Shown: positions 43,744-54,419, numbered from the stretch's first letter. The stretch is 64,000 nt of DNA from Thalassolituus hydrocarboniclasticus (GCF_025345565.1 NZ_CP054475.1:1952448-2016447), one strand, 5' to 3'. Made by a program: numbers and translations. The notes: generated from the sequence alone by a model not told the origin.

Positions 43744-44996
43744 GCCGAACCTCCGATTTTAATGCGGCCTTTTACGCCGTCCTTATCATTGGTCGCCGAT
43801 GCCACTTCTGCCACCAGGCCTTCTTTCTCCAGCGCCGCACGCAGTGTCTGCAATTCATTCAGATTGCCCGCGCGCACCTCAATAACCAGCTCCTGCAGGC
43901 GGTCATTAAAACGCAATGACATCAACTGCACCTGCTTTTGCAGCCCCTGTGCGGCATACACCCGCGCCAGCACGCCGGTCGTACTGATAAAGCCAGCTCC
44001 GTCGGTGTTGTCACCACCATCAAGCTTGGCTTTGATCTGGCGCTCCAGCGAGCGGATACGCTCACCCGGAAACAGGTTTTTATAAAGACTGATGGCCTCA
44101 GCCCGCACCTGTTGCGATTGTTGCTTCAGCGTGTAGTTATCAATAAAGAGGTACAGCGTAGCGGTAACCAGCCAAACCGCAGCGACGGCCGCAAGACCAC
44201 GCCACCAGACCGGCGGTTTATCTTCGGCAACTTCGCGCACCTGAAAACGTCCGGTCAGCAGGTTGGTTAACTTACCCTGCAGACGCTGCTGCCGCAGCTG
44301 ACTGCCATCATTAGCGAGCAGTTCGATCCCGGCAAAAACTCCGGCAAAACTGCTTTCCAGCGTGGTTTTCAGCAACTGCGCCTGATCCAGTTGTGGCGCC
44401 ATAATCTGCAGCCCGGTGACCTGATGTGCAGCCTGCTCTTCATCACCGTGATCAAATAACGATTCCAGCACCGGGGTCATTGCACTGTCAGTCACCCAGC
44501 CTTCAAATATCCCCGGAATACGCATAGCCCAACCCTGCCCCTGACGCAGCATCACAGGAACATCCTGTGGCAGCAGCTGGGTTTCCGGAATCAGTTCGCG
44601 TACCTGCAGGTGATGCAGCTCGCATTCTTCCAGCAGGCGCTCAATCAGGTCGTTGCCAATCACATAAGCGCGGACTTTTTTGCCTTCGCTACCGGCGGGC
44701 AGAATCAGATAATCCGACAGATCATTGATCAGCCCTTCTTCCAGTGCGTAAGGCAAGGCACGGGCCAGATGGCGATTGCTGACACCCGGCAAAGACACCC
44801 AGTGGGTAGCATAATTACAGGCAGAAAGAATCAGACGCACCGGCGTCAGGTCGGCCTGAGTTTCAGCCCAGGATGCCAGTGATGGCGCGCTTCGTTCTGA
44901 GCCAGCGGCCATCTGCTCCAGCGTTGTTACTGTCCAGCGGCCGCTGATGGCGTTCCACTGAACTTTTATCGTTTTTATGGCCTTAGCGGTTTCCAT
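43740..44996 (-). CDS. gspL: Type II secretion protein GspL
   Basis: Bitopic inner-membrane protein that recruits the ATPase GspE. The 418-residue protein has an actin-like cytoplasmic domain (about 1-265, including HWVSLPGVSNRHLARALPYA), one membrane segment (about 268-290, GLAAVAAVWLVTATLYLFI) and a periplasmic domain (about 320-418). Position between gspK and gspM supports the name. It overlaps gspM by four bases, and a 10-base gap separates it from gspK. Confidence 0.93.
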   Translation of the reverse strand: METAKAIKTIKVQWNAISGRWTVTTLEQMAAGSERSAPSLASWAETQADLTPVRLILSACNYATHWVSLPGVSNRHLARALPYALEEGLINDLSDYLILPAGSEGKKVRAYVIGNDLIERLLEECELHHLQVRELIPETQLLPQDVPVMLRQGQGWAMRIPGIFEGWVTDSAMTPVLESLFDHGDEEQAAHQVTGLQIMAPQLDQAQLLKTTLESSFAGVFAGIELLANDGSQLRQQRLQGKLTNLLTGRFQVREVAEDKPPVWWRGLAAVAAVWLVTATLYLFIDNYTLKQQSQQVRAEAISLYKNLFPGERIRSLERQIKAKLDGGDNTDGAGFISTTGVLARVYAAQGLQKQVQLMSLRFNDRLQELVIEVRAGNLNELQTLRAALEKEGLVAEVASATNDKDGVKGRIKIGGSA

Positions 44997-45006
44997 GCAC
45001 TACACC

Positions 45007-46026
45007 TTATTGCGTCATGCCAGATTGGGTCACTTCCGGCTCCCGCCGGGCTTCGCGACGGGAGTAATCACGATACAGAGTGGTCATCCGTCCATCGCTA
45101 TTATCGCGCCTGATCAGCATTTCTCCGGTGGCGATACGGTCGCCCAACTCAACCCGGACAAATACTTCAAAATATTCAGATTTTACACTGAAGTCGGTTT
45201 TATCCCAGCGTGCCTTGCCGGGTGTGGCGTCACTGTCGCCGCCATTATTGTTGTTGTCTGTTTTCGTGAATGGTTCAACCTGGCTCAGGGTCCAGAAGTC
45301 ATCAACGTTTTTAAAACCTTTGTCACCACGTGCGCTGACAATGGCTTCGCCGTCTGTCAGCGACAAGCCACTGTCCAGGGCAGCCAGAACCACGGCACTG
45401 GCGCTGTTTACATTCAGCTGGGCGGTAATGGGGAGGCAGGCAACATAGGGCTCCAGCTGACGATACGCCGCCATATCCATACCCTCCAGCAGAAGCAGCT
45501 CAGAGGTATGTTTACAACCCTGATAGGCGGCTTTATAGGCCGGTTCCATACTCTGATAGCGATCATCATCCTGACTGGTTTCATCCATCCAGCGCGCAAG
45601 CGTGTCAGCCAGCGCCACATCCAGCCCCAATAAGTTAAGCAGGTTGGTAAAGCGGAGTTTCTGCGTTGCCTTATTACTGGCGCCAGCGCTCAGACCGTTG
45701 AGGTTAAAGCGTCCCATGGCATCGGCGATATTGATGCGCGCCAGCCCCGGCGAGAGCGGAAAGGTACGCTCCTGCGCCCACTCTTCATAGCGGTGGTCGA
45801 TTTCTTTGTCGTTCTTCCAGTCGAGATACAGTCCGGTTTTTACCGCCTGCTCAGCACCCAGAACATAAGACCGCGCCTGCTGTAGCGCCAGCATCGTGCC
45901 GCTGCGCTGCACATCAGTGGATTGACGATCAATCATGGCGACCGCCAGCATGGAGACGATGGCAAAAATCAGCAGTACGGTAATCAGCGCCAGCCCCCGC
46001 TGAGGTGCCTGCATTCTGAGCCTCAT
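45007..46026 (-). CDS. gspK: Type II secretion minor pseudopilin GspK
   Basis: Tip pseudopilin, 339 residues. Prepilin leader MRLRMQAPQRG, cut after Gly11, followed by the membrane helix LALITVLLIFAIVSMLAVAM. Glu at +5 is absent (LALIT), which is normal for GspK, the cap of the pseudopilus. The large globular domain (SAGASNKATQKLRF, LNVNSASAVVLAALD, a helix-hairpin-helix-like part) is typical of the family. The start at 46026 (ATGA overlap with the gspJ stop) is preferred over the earlier in-frame ATG at 46053, which would give an overlong leader. Confidence 0.93.
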   Translation of the reverse strand: MRLRMQAPQRGLALITVLLIFAIVSMLAVAMIDRQSTDVQRSGTMLALQQARSYVLGAEQAVKTGLYLDWKNDKEIDHRYEEWAQERTFPLSPGLARINIADAMGRFNLNGLSAGASNKATQKLRFTNLLNLLGLDVALADTLARWMDETSQDDDRYQSMEPAYKAAYQGCKHTSELLLLEGMDMAAYRQLEPYVACLPITAQLNVNSASAVVLAALDSGLSLTDGEAIVSARGDKGFKNVDDFWTLSQVEPFTKTDNNNNGGDSDATPGKARWDKTDFSVKSEYFEVFVRVELGDRIATGEMLIRRDNSDGRMTTLYRDYSRREARREPEVTQSGMTQ

Positions 46027-46757
46027 TCGTCGGCTCCCCAGGCCAGCAGCCATTGCCGTTCTATGTCACCCAGTGCCGGTAATGTCAGGCGCCAGCGAAT
46101 AGCCAGCGGCCGCTCTTGTTCGCCACCGCTGCTTTGCAGTGCAGGCCAGGCGCTGTACCAGTCGCGACCGCTGATTTCGGCGGCCTGATCGTTACTGGCT
46201 TTGCGTTCACGCTGCACCAGCAGGTCAATTTCAAGGCGCTCAATCTGCTCCAGAACAACCTGCGGCTGGGGCACTGAGTCACTGGCCCGGTCGAGCACCG
46301 GCCAGAAATAGCGCACCAGACACTCATGCTCCGGCTCCGTCACCCCCCAGGATTGCAGGCGCTGCAGTGCGGGCTCGCAGACCTCACTGTCGATGGGTTC
46401 AAGACGGTATGCAACACGCTGCAGTTCGGCGCGCGGATCACGACTGACCGGAGAATTACGCCAGCCGGCACGGGTAAATTCAATCGGGAAATCGCCACTA
46501 TCAAGCAGCATCGAGGCCTGGGTATCACCGTATTCATCGCGGATGCTGCGGTTTATAAACTGCTCCAGATCGCGACTGATCACCATGTTGAAGCGTTGCA
46601 GGCTGACCAGTTGCTCGGAGCGGATTTCGCTGGCCTGCTTAGAATCAATCACATTGCTGAGCAGTTGGGTCGAGGCGACACCGATCATGGCGGTGATGGA
46701 AACCGCAATGAGAACTTCAAGCAGGGTAAACCCTTGTGCTGCTGACAATGGCCGCAT
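46023..46757 (-). CDS. gspJ: Type II secretion minor pseudopilin GspJ
   Basis: A 244-residue pseudopilin of the tip complex with GspI and GspK. Leader MRPLSAAQG, cleavage before FTLLEVLIAV, Glu at +5. The helix is followed by a beta-rich domain (RDPRAELQRVAYRLEP). Starts in a one-base overlap with gspI (TGATG) and ends in a 4-base overlap with gspK. Confidence 0.93.
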   Translation of the reverse strand: MRPLSAAQGFTLLEVLIAVSITAMIGVASTQLLSNVIDSKQASEIRSEQLVSLQRFNMVISRDLEQFINRSIRDEYGDTQASMLLDSGDFPIEFTRAGWRNSPVSRDPRAELQRVAYRLEPIDSEVCEPALQRLQSWGVTEPEHECLVRYFWPVLDRASDSVPQPQVVLEQIERLEIDLLVQRERKASNDQAAEISGRDWYSAWPALQSSGGEQERPLAIRWRLTLPALGDIERQWLLAWGADE

Positions 46758-47128
46758 CAGTATTTGCTCATAATGCTGACCAGCGTGATCAGATTGCTGT
46801 CTTTATGCTGCATATCGGCCACCGATACCGTTACCCGGTGGGTGTCCGGGAACTCTGTTTTTTCAACCTTGGTGAATACCTTCCACTCACGGTCAGCCAT
46901 ATCCACCTGATCGTTGTTTTCTCCGACCGGCGGCAAGCCGTTGAGGCGCAGATCAACCATGCGGTTTTCCGCAACAAAAGACGCCAGGGTTTTATCCTGC
47001 AGATGCAGCAGACTACCGACACTCTGGCTGGCGGTTTCACTCATCGTAGCGGCAATGGCGACAAAGACGGTCAGGGCAATCATCACCTCAATCAGGGTGA
47101 AGCCGCGCTGACGGCGTTCAGTTTTCAT
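46757..47128 (-). CDS. gspI: Type II secretion minor pseudopilin GspI
   Basis: A 123-residue pseudopilin: leader MKTERRQRG, then FTLIEVMIALTVFVAIAATM with Glu at +5. Its small size and place between gspH and gspJ are diagnostic. Its first 11 bases overlap the end of gspH. Confidence 0.92.
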   Translation of the reverse strand: MKTERRQRGFTLIEVMIALTVFVAIAATMSETASQSVGSLLHLQDKTLASFVAENRMVDLRLNGLPPVGENNDQVDMADREWKVFTKVEKTEFPDTHRVTVSVADMQHKDSNLITLVSIMSKY

Positions 47129-47699
47129 AGGTTTCCACCTTAATCAGCGGCGCCCCGAAACCGTCACCGCGAATCAGAACCTGAAAGTGATCATCACTGT
47201 CATGGGTCAGTGTCAGCAGATAAGGTGTGTATTCGTCAGAAGAAAGAAACATCAATGCCGGCTTAGCACCGTCTTTTTCATCCAGCAGCTCGTCGAAATC
47301 GACTTTCTGCCCTTCTACCTCAAGTGTGATAAACACGTGCTCTGGCGCCTCAAGCTGTGACTTCAGGCTGCCACTGTAAGGCTGCCAGGGGTTCTGGCTG
47401 AGTTTTTCCAGCTCTTCCCGGGTTTTATTGGCGCTGAATTCCTGGCTGTTCACATCCTGAAAGCTGAGCAGCTGCAGTGCCTGTTCATCCATAGCAACAC
47501 CGAGGTCGATATTCTGAAATACCGCCTCCTGCCGATAGGCTGAGAACAGAGTGCTGAGGTGACGGGCAAACTGCGTGGTTTCATCCTGAGCCTGACGATC
47601 GCCACTGCTCAGGGTTGCCATGGCGAGCAGGCCACCAATAATGGCCAGCACCACCATCACCTCCAGCAGGGTAAAGCCCTGCTGAAGTCGCTTAGTCAT
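47118..47699 (-). CDS. gspH: Type II secretion minor pseudopilin GspH
   Basis: A 193-residue pseudopilin: leader MTKRLQQG, then FTLLEVMVVLAIIGGLLAMA with Glu at +5, and a beta-rich C-terminal domain ending in VLIRGDGFGAPLIKVE. Overlaps gspG by one base and gspI by 11. The first 20 residues of the helix are almost the same as those of GspG, as is usual for paralogous pseudopilins. Confidence 0.92.
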   Translation of the reverse strand: MTKRLQQGFTLLEVMVVLAIIGGLLAMATLSSGDRQAQDETTQFARHLSTLFSAYRQEAVFQNIDLGVAMDEQALQLLSFQDVNSQEFSANKTREELEKLSQNPWQPYSGSLKSQLEAPEHVFITLEVEGQKVDFDELLDEKDGAKPALMFLSSDEYTPYLLTLTHDSDDHFQVLIRGDGFGAPLIKVETYEN

Positions 47700-48139
47700 T
47701 ACTGATCCAGGCTGCTGATGTCAGCGCCTTCACCCTCACCACCTTCCTGGCCGTCGGCCCCCAGAGAAACGATTTCATACTGGCCTTTGTCGAGGAAGTA
47801 CAGGAACTCGTTACCCCAGGAATCGGTAGGAATATTGTTACCCTTCAGGTAGCCGCCGGATTTGTAGTTTTTCGGCTCAGGCGAGCTGCTTGGTTTTTTT
47901 ACCAGCGCTTCCAGGCCCTGCTCGGTGGTTGGGTAAGTAAAATTGTCCAGCTTGTACAGATCCAGTGCGTTTTCGATCAGCTTGATCTGACTCTTGGTGG
48001 TTTTGACCCGGGCATCGCCGGCCGAGCCAATAATATTGGTCGCAACCAGCGCCATAATGCCGCCGATGATCGCCAGCACCACCATTACCTCAAGTAATGT
48101 AAAACCCTGTTGGCGGTTTGCGTTGCGCATTGATTTCAT
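47699..48139 (-). CDS. gspG: Type II secretion major pseudopilin GspG
   Basis: A 146-residue major subunit of the pseudopilus. Leader MKSMRNANRQQG, cleavage before FTLLEVMVVLA, Glu at +5. The rest has the conserved GspG features: a long helix with KSQIKLIENALDLYKLDN, YPTTEQGLEALV, and the calcium-binding DSWGNEF loop with LGADGQEGGEGEGADI. ATG at 48130 is an alternative start. Nine bases separate it from gspF. Confidence 0.96.
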   Translation of the reverse strand: MKSMRNANRQQGFTLLEVMVVLAIIGGIMALVATNIIGSAGDARVKTTKSQIKLIENALDLYKLDNFTYPTTEQGLEALVKKPSSSPEPKNYKSGGYLKGNNIPTDSWGNEFLYFLDKGQYEIVSLGADGQEGGEGEGADISSLDQ

Positions 48140-48148
48140 TCCGTTCTC

Positions 48149-49360
48149 CTACTGAACCATTTTTTGTAATTCAAGAATCGGCAACATAATTGCCGCGACA
48201 ATTGTTGCCACAATACCACCCATCACCAGCAGCATGACGGGCTCAAAAATCTTAACCAGTGCAGACACCGTATTTTCCAGCGACGTTTCCTGCTGCTGTG
48301 CGGTACGCGCCAGCATACTGTCCAGCTCACCACTGTTTTCACCACTGGCAATCATGTGCAGCATGATGGGCGGGAAATAACCGGTTTCAGCCAACGCTTT
48401 ATGCAGACTACCACCCTCGCTGACGGTGACGGTGGCCTGAGTCAGTGACTGCTGAATCGGCATATTGGTCACCACCTGACTGGCAATGCGCATGGCGTCC
48501 ACCAGAGGCACACCGCTGGTGGTCAGAATCGCCAGCGTGCTGCCGAAGCGTGCGGTATTGGCGTCTTTAACGAAGCCACGTAAGCCCGGTACCTGCAGCA
48601 GAAAATGATGATAGCGACTGCGGAATGCCGGACTTTTCAGCGCCCGGCCAAAGGCGATCAGGCCAACGATAATGGCGATCAGGGTGTACATGCCCCAGGC
48701 GGTAATAAAATGACTCAGATCGAGCATAAACTGCGTCAGACCCGGCAGTTCCTGACCGTTTTTCACAAACACATCAACGATATCCGGCACAACGTAAGTG
48801 AGCAGCCCCACGACAATACCGATAGCCACAATGGTCAGAATCACCGGATACATGGCCGCCAGTTTGATCTTCTGGTCCGCGGCCTGCCGGGCTTCGGTGT
48901 AATCGGCCAGACGGTTGAGAACGCCGTCCAGATGACCGGCATGTTCACCGGCGCTAACGGTTGAACGATACAGATGCGGGAAGGCTTTGGGGTATTCCGC
49001 CAGCGCTTTGGCCAGTGTGTAGCCTTCAAGCACTTTGGCCCGGATCGCCAGAATCATGGCTTTAATGCGCTGTTTACCGGTTTGCTCTGACAGCGCACGC
49101 AGCGACTCATCAATCGGCAGGCCTGCCTGAATAAGCGTTGCCAGCTGACGGGTGATCAGCGCCAGCTCAGGCACCGATAAACTCGGCTGACGCTCAAACA
49201 GGCTGTCTTTTTTCTGTTTCTGGGCGGTCTGCTCAACGGCCAGCGGCGTCCAGCCTTTGTCTCGCAGTTGCTGGCGTACCTGACGGGCGCTGTCGGCTTC
49301 CAGTACGCCCTTCTGCTGCTTGCCGCGGCCGTCGATGGCCTGATATTCAAATGCTGCCAT
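48149..49360 (-). CDS. gspF: Type II secretion platform protein GspF
   Basis: Polytopic inner-membrane protein of 403 residues with two homologous cytoplasmic T2SSF domains (about 70-195 and 270-395) and three membrane segments (near 168-190, 215-240, 375-398). AFEYQAIDGRGKQQKGV at the N-terminus and GEHAGHLDGVLNRLADY / SGENSGELDSMLARTA, the two copies of the family motif, fix the identity. GspE follows upstream after two bases. Confidence 0.96.
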   Translation of the reverse strand: MAAFEYQAIDGRGKQQKGVLEADSARQVRQQLRDKGWTPLAVEQTAQKQKKDSLFERQPSLSVPELALITRQLATLIQAGLPIDESLRALSEQTGKQRIKAMILAIRAKVLEGYTLAKALAEYPKAFPHLYRSTVSAGEHAGHLDGVLNRLADYTEARQAADQKIKLAAMYPVILTIVAIGIVVGLLTYVVPDIVDVFVKNGQELPGLTQFMLDLSHFITAWGMYTLIAIIVGLIAFGRALKSPAFRSRYHHFLLQVPGLRGFVKDANTARFGSTLAILTTSGVPLVDAMRIASQVVTNMPIQQSLTQATVTVSEGGSLHKALAETGYFPPIMLHMIASGENSGELDSMLARTAQQQETSLENTVSALVKIFEPVMLLVMGGIVATIVAAIMLPILELQKMVQ

Positions 49361-49362
49361 GG

Positions 49363-50904
49363 TTAACCTTTCGCCACCCGCAGCAGCTCTTCAATGGTGG
49401 TGCTGCCACCCAATACTTTGCGAACGCCATCCTGACGGATGCTTGGCCCCAGCGTGCGCGCGTGCTGCTCCATGGCCTGCTCGCCGGAGCGGTCGTGAAT
49501 CAGGGTTTTCATTTTCTCATCGACTTCGATGATCTCGTAAATACCCTGGCGGCCGCGATAACCTAGCTGGTTGCACTTATCACAGCCCTTGGCGTGGTAA
49601 ATGGTTGGCGGGTTGGTTGCATCAACGCCCAGCAGCTCGCATTCGCTGGCATCGGCGACCGCTTCAATCTTGCAGTCATTGCATAACACCCGCACCAGAC
49701 GCTGGGCGATCACGCCAATCAGACTGGACGACAGCAGAAACGGCTCAACGCCCATATCCTGCAAACGGGTAACGGCACCGATCGCGGTATTGGTGTGCAG
49801 TGTGGAAAGCACAAGGTGACCGGTTAATGACGCCTGAATAGCGATTTCTACCGTTTCCAGGTCGCGGATCTCACCGATCATCACCACGTCAGGGTCCTGA
49901 CGCAGAATGGCGCGCAGGCCTTTGGCAAAGGTCATCTCAACCTTGGTATTTACCTGCGTCTGGCCAATACCCGGCAGGCTGTATTCAATCGGATCTTCGA
50001 CGGTCAGGATGTTGCGGCTTGTATCGTTCAGATCGCTCAGTGCGCCATACAGTGTGGTGGTTTTACCGGAACCGGTCGGACCGGTGACCAGAATAATGCC
50101 GTGTGGTTTGCTGATGATATTGCGCATGGTGCGCAGATCACGATCAGCCATGCCCAGCTGGGACAGACTCAGACGTCCGGCCTGCTTATCCAGCAGACGC
50201 ATCACCACCCGCTCACCAAAGCTTGATGGCATGGTTGATACCCGCACATCCACTTCGCGACCACCGATACGCAGTGCGATACGACCGTCCTGTGGCACGC
50301 GTTTCTCGGCAATATCCAGCTTGGCCATAACCTTGATACGGGAAATCAGCAGTGCTGACAGTGCACGCTTGGGCTGTACCACTTCGCGCAGCACACCATC
50401 GACGCGGAAGCGTACAACCAGACGCTTTTCATAGGTTTCAACGTGAATATCGGAGGCGTTTTCTTTTACTGCTTCGGTCAGCAGAGCGTTGATCAGGCGG
50501 ATAATCGGTGCGTCGCCCTCCTGCTCCAGTAAATCTTCGGTTTCCGGAACGGAATCGGCCAGACTGGCCAGATCCATTTCGTCGCCCAGACCTTCAACCA
50601 TTTCCATGGTTTCAGAGGAATCACTCTGGTAAGCCAGCCCAAGACGGCGTTCAAATTCTTCTTTGCTGACAGCTTCCAGGCGGAATGGTGCTGCCAAAAA
50701 ACGCTGCACTTCCATGATGACATCAACACCGATGCCTTCTTTATGGATCAGCACCAGTTGCTCCTGCCCGCCTTCCACAACCACGCCAAAACGCTTGGCA
50801 AAGCCAAAAGGCAGACGGGTTGCCAGGCTGGTAGCCTGATGCTGGGCCGGCGGCACATGAGAGGATGGATCGTCTGTCGGATGTTCTGGAGTTACCGCTG
50901 TCAT
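49363..50904 (-). CDS. gspE: Type II secretion ATPase GspE
   Basis: A 513-residue hexameric ATPase that drives pseudopilus growth. The N1 domain (about 20-110) binds GspL. Walker [14 protein letters not shown] lies near 272-284. An Asp box (LTVEDPIEY), Walker B ([12 protein letters not shown]) and His box (LSTLHTNTA) follow. The zinc module has four Cys (CNDC ... CDKC, about 408-455), as in GspE of the classical kind rather than PilB. First gsp gene here; ugd ends two bases upstream. gspC and gspD, which usually precede it, are not in this window, nor is gspO. Confidence 0.96.
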   Translation of the reverse strand: MTAVTPEHPTDDPSSHVPPAQHQATSLATRLPFGFAKRFGVVVEGGQEQLVLIHKEGIGVDVIMEVQRFLAAPFRLEAVSKEEFERRLGLAYQSDSSETMEMVEGLGDEMDLASLADSVPETEDLLEQEGDAPIIRLINALLTEAVKENASDIHVETYEKRLVVRFRVDGVLREVVQPKRALSALLISRIKVMAKLDIAEKRVPQDGRIALRIGGREVDVRVSTMPSSFGERVVMRLLDKQAGRLSLSQLGMADRDLRTMRNIISKPHGIILVTGPTGSGKTTTLYGALSDLNDTSRNILTVEDPIEYSLPGIGQTQVNTKVEMTFAKGLRAILRQDPDVVMIGEIRDLETVEIAIQASLTGHLVLSTLHTNTAIGAVTRLQDMGVEPFLLSSSLIGVIAQRLVRVLCNDCKIEAVADASECELLGVDATNPPTIYHAKGCDKCNQLGYRGRQGIYEIIEVDEKMKTLIHDRSGEQAMEQHARTLGPSIRQDGVRKVLGGSTTIEELLRVAKG

Positions 50905-50906
50905 AA

Positions 50907-52247
50907 TTAACCTAAGTCGCGTCCGATACCGGCGTAGTCAAAACCCTGCGCTTTGAGCGCATAAGGATCGTACTGGTTCCGGCCGTCGATAATAATGGGG
51001 TGTTTCAGCAGCTTTTTCATGGCGTTAAAGTCTGGCTGGCGGAAAGGCTTCCACTCCGTCACCAGTACCATGGCGTCGGCATCAGCCAGTGCATCGTACT
51101 GGTGATCACAGAACACAATCTGCCCCCGCTCGAACAGCTCTGGCGCAAACCAGCGCCGCGCCTCGTCCATGGCTACCGGATCATAAGCACGTACGACAGC
51201 TCCCGCTACCACCAAACGATTGATGAGCGCAACAGAACTGGCCTCGCGCATATCATCGGTGCCGGGCTTGAATGCCAGCCCCCAGACACCAATGGTACGA
51301 CCGCTCATATCTTCGCCAAAACGCTGCTGCAGCTTTTCAAACAGACGTTGCTTCTGCGCCTGATTGCGTTCTTCGACGGCGCGCAGGATGCTGGTATCGA
51401 AACTGAATTCATCCCCCATATGGATCAGGGCCTGCACATCTTTGGGGAAGCAGGAGCCGCCATAACCGCAGCCGGGATAAATAAAGGAATAGCCAATACG
51501 GCTGTCAGAGCCGATGCCTTTGCGCACGTTTTCGATATCAACGCCCATGCGCTCGGCCAGGTTGGCGACTTCATTCATAAAGGAGATTTTGGTCGCCAGC
51601 ATAGCGTTGGCGGCATATTTGGTGAGTTCCGCATCACGGATGCCCATAAACATCAGTTTGTCATGATTGCGGGAGAAGCTGTGATACAGCTCAGCCATCT
51701 GCTCACGCGCCCGATCTGAATCGACGCCGATAATAATCCGGTCCGGGCGCATAAAGTCATCAATGGCTGCGCCCTCCTTCAGAAACTCGGGATTAGACAC
51801 GACATCGAACGCAATATCTGCACCGCGGGCATTCAACTCGGCGCGAATGGCATCGCGCACTTTCTCTGCCGTACCAACCGGCACGGTGGATTTATTGACG
51901 ATAACGGCATAGTCCTGCAGGTTGCGACCAATTTCACGGGCGACTTCCAGGACATAGGTAAGATCCGCCGAGCCGTTTTCACCCGGAGGGGTGCCGACCG
52001 CGATAAAGTACAAAGCAGATTGCTGCATTGCCTGAGATAACGAAGTGTTAAACAGCAGACGTCCGGCCTTGCTGTTTTCCCGTACGATGGCCTCCAGGCC
52101 TGGCTCATAAATCGGGATAATGCCTTCCTTGAGCTGATGAACCTTGGTTTCATCTGTATCTACGCAGGTAACGCTGTTGCCCATTTCGGCAAAACACGCG
52201 CCGGTTACCAGACCAACGTAACCCGTCCCGACCACCGTAATATTCAA
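50907..52247 (-). CDS. ugd: UDP-glucose 6-dehydrogenase
   Basis: Oxidises UDP-glucose to UDP-glucuronate, used for capsule, exopolysaccharide or lipid A sugars. The 446-residue protein has an N-terminal Rossmann motif ([17 protein letters not shown]), Lys210 (in ELTKYAANA) and the catalytic Cys266 in [12 protein letters not shown]. The start codon is TTG at 52247 (TTG AAT ATT ACG), with AAGGA nine bases upstream. Directly followed by gspE with a 2-base gap and no terminator, so co-transcription with the secretion genes is likely. UDP-N-acetyl-mannosamine dehydrogenase is a less likely alternative. Confidence 0.94.
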   Translation of the reverse strand: MNITVVGTGYVGLVTGACFAEMGNSVTCVDTDETKVHQLKEGIIPIYEPGLEAIVRENSKAGRLLFNTSLSQAMQQSALYFIAVGTPPGENGSADLTYVLEVAREIGRNLQDYAVIVNKSTVPVGTAEKVRDAIRAELNARGADIAFDVVSNPEFLKEGAAIDDFMRPDRIIIGVDSDRAREQMAELYHSFSRNHDKLMFMGIRDAELTKYAANAMLATKISFMNEVANLAERMGVDIENVRKGIGSDSRIGYSFIYPGCGYGGSCFPKDVQALIHMGDEFSFDTSILRAVEERNQAQKQRLFEKLQQRFGEDMSGRTIGVWGLAFKPGTDDMREASSVALINRLVVAGAVVRAYDPVAMDEARRWFAPELFERGQIVFCDHQYDALADADAMVLVTEWKPFRQPDFNAMKKLLKHPIIIDGRNQYDPYALKAQGFDYAGIGRDLG

Positions 52248-52323
52248 GGTTATTTCCTTATTCGTAACTTCGTAAACCGACAGTACGTTACCTTATTACG
52301 GAAAAATGACAACTCAATGACAT

Positions 52324-52351
52324 AAAAAAACCCGGCCTTGGCCGGGTTTTT
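52324..52351 (-). terminator. Terminator of etfBA
   Basis: CCCGGC / GCCGGG stem, 4-base loop CTTG, with a T run on the minus-strand 3' side. It separates etfA from ugd. Confidence 0.9.
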
Positions 52352-52365
52352 CTAAGCTACTGATA

Positions 52366-53295
52366 TTACAGAGCATTTTCCAGAGCAGGCACTGCGTCGA
52401 ACAGGTCTGCAACCAGGCCGTAATCAGCCACCTGGAAGATTGGAGCTTCTTCGTCTTTGTTGATAGCAACAATGACTTTAGAGTCCTTCATACCAGCCAG
52501 ATGCTGGATCGCGCCGGAAATACCAACGGCGATGTACAGATCCGGAGCAACGATCTTACCGGTCTGGCCGACCTGCATATCGTTAGGTACGAAACCAGCG
52601 TCAACCGCTGCACGGGATGCACCAACAGCAGCACCGATTTTGTCGGCCACTTTGTACAGCATCTCGAAGTTGTCGCCGTTCTGCATACCACGGCCACCAG
52701 ATACAACGATCTTGGCACCGGTCAGCTCAGGACGATCAGACTTAGCCAGCTCTTCACCAACAAAAGCGGACAGGCCTGCATCTTTAACAGCAGCAACAGT
52801 TTCAACCGCCGCAGAACCACCTTCAGCCGCAGCTGCGTCAAACGCAGTACCACGCACAGTCATCACTTTGATGCTGTCAGAAGATTTAACGGTCGCGATG
52901 GCGTTACCGGCATAGATAGGACGGGAGAAGGTGTCTGCATCAACAACAGCAGTCACTTCAGACAGCATGTTCACATCCAGCAGAGCCGCTGCGCGTGGCA
53001 GGAAGTCTTTACCGGTTGTGGTCGCTGCAGCCAGGATGTGGCTGTATTCTTTGCCCAGTTCGGCAACCAGCTCACCCATGTTTTCAGCCAGCTGATATTC
53101 GTAGGCTGCGTTGTCGGCAACCAGAACTTTGCTTACACCAGCCACTTTGGCAGCAGCTTCAGCAGCAGCGCCACAGTTGCTGCCGGCAACCAGAACAACC
53201 ACATCACCACCGATAGCGGCAGCAGCAGTTACAACGTTCAGGGTTGCGCCTTTCAGAGTAGCGTTATCGTGCTCTGCGATTACTAAAATAGCCAT
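52366..53295 (-). CDS. etfA: Electron transfer flavoprotein, alpha subunit
   Basis: FAD-binding subunit of ETF, which collects electrons from acyl-CoA dehydrogenases. The 309-residue protein begins [16 protein letters not shown]. Its C-terminal FAD domain has the signature [53 protein letters not shown] and a final [13 protein letters not shown]. It lies 14 bases downstream of etfB. The ETF-ubiquinone oxidoreductase is coded divergently at 54420. Confidence 0.97.
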   Translation of the reverse strand: MAILVIAEHDNATLKGATLNVVTAAAAIGGDVVVLVAGSNCGAAAEAAAKVAGVSKVLVADNAAYEYQLAENMGELVAELGKEYSHILAAATTTGKDFLPRAAALLDVNMLSEVTAVVDADTFSRPIYAGNAIATVKSSDSIKVMTVRGTAFDAAAAEGGSAAVETVAAVKDAGLSAFVGEELAKSDRPELTGAKIVVSGGRGMQNGDNFEMLYKVADKIGAAVGASRAAVDAGFVPNDMQVGQTGKIVAPDLYIAVGISGAIQHLAGMKDSKVIVAINKDEEAPIFQVADYGLVADLFDAVPALENAL

Positions 53296-53309
53296 TACAC
53301 AATCCTCTC

Positions 53310-54059
53310 TTACAGCACTTTGGCTTCGTTCTTCAGTTTTTCGACCAGCTCTTCTACGCTGCCGACTTTAATGCCAGCCTGACGCTCGGCCGGTGGAGTC
53401 ACCTTAACCAGAGACAGAGTAGAGGTCATGGCCACACCCAGGTCTGCAGGAGTGGTCACATCCAGAGGCTTACGCTTGGCTTTCATGATGTTTGGCAGAG
53501 AAGCATAGCGAGGCTCGTTCAGACGCAGGTCGGTCGTTACGATAGCTGGCAGCTTCAGGGCAACAGTACGCAGACCACCATCAATTTCACGGGTCACGTT
53601 TACTTTGTCGCCGTCTACAACAACTTCAGAAGCAAAAGTACCCTGAGCCATGTTGGTCAGTGCGCCCAGCATCTGGCCGGTCTGGTTATTGTCGCTGTCG
53701 ATGGTTTGCTTACCCATCAGTACCAGTTGAGGCTGTTCTTTTTCCACAACGGCTTTCAGCAGTTTGGCAACGGTCAGAGACTCCAGTTTTTCTTCAGTCT
53801 CGATCAGGATGCCACGGTCGGCACCCAGTGCCAGAGCAGTACGGATCTGTTCCTGGGCCACTTTAGGACCGATAGAAACCACAACCACTTCAGTAGCGAC
53901 GCCTTTTTCTTTCAGACGTACCGCTTCTTCCACTGCGATTTCACAGAATGGGTTCATAGCCATTTTAACGTTGGTCAGATCAACATCTGAGTTATCTGGC
54001 TTGACGCGAACCTTTACGTTGTAATCGATTACGCGTTTAACAGCGACAAGAACCTTCAT
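53310..54059 (-). CDS. etfB: Electron transfer flavoprotein, beta subunit
   Basis: AMP-binding subunit of ETF, 249 residues. [19 protein letters not shown] is the usual start, and the ETF-beta signature lies at [30 protein letters not shown] (about 165-195). CGAGGA lies nine bases upstream of the ATG. First gene of etfBA. Confidence 0.97.
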   Translation of the reverse strand: MKVLVAVKRVIDYNVKVRVKPDNSDVDLTNVKMAMNPFCEIAVEEAVRLKEKGVATEVVVVSIGPKVAQEQIRTALALGADRGILIETEEKLESLTVAKLLKAVVEKEQPQLVLMGKQTIDSDNNQTGQMLGALTNMAQGTFASEVVVDGDKVNVTREIDGGLRTVALKLPAIVTTDLRLNEPRYASLPNIMKAKRKPLDVTTPADLGVAMTSTLSLVKVTPPAERQAGIKVGSVEELVEKLKNEAKVL

Positions 54060-54419
54060 AGATTCCTCGTATTTAACTTGGTGGATGAATAAAGGGCAAA
54101 ATTACCACGCCGACAGGATGACACAGTCATATCAGGAGCCCTTTCCAGCGCGCCACATTATTCGGATGTTTGCCGCGAGCGTCAATAGCAGCATTGCTGA
54201 AGCCCACAAAGACCGGGGCATTCAGGCTATTTTCCTGTCAAATCAGTTGCCTAGTGCTTAACCCAACGTATAATGGCGGCCATTTTGACTCTCAGGCAGG
54301 CACCTTTATATGGCCCGCCTGGCATGGCAAAACAATCGCCGGGCACACTTATTAATGGGTAATGTGCACCAGAGTCCGTGATAGCTCAGTAGCTCCCAGC
54401 TCATTTCGAGGAGATCAAT
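54060..54419. other. 360-bp divergent region between etfB and the ETF-QO gene
   Basis: No gene. It carries the promoter of the plus-strand gene (54247-54274) and presumably that of etfBA, for which no convincing -35/-10 pair was found. An open frame at 54170-54355 has no ribosome site and no coding character. Confidence 0.6.
54247..54274 (+). promoter_or_regulatory. Sigma-70 promoter of the ETF-QO gene
   Basis: TTGCCT (54247-54252) and a perfect TATAAT (54269-54274) with a 16-base spacer, about 140 bases before the start codon. Confidence 0.75.
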
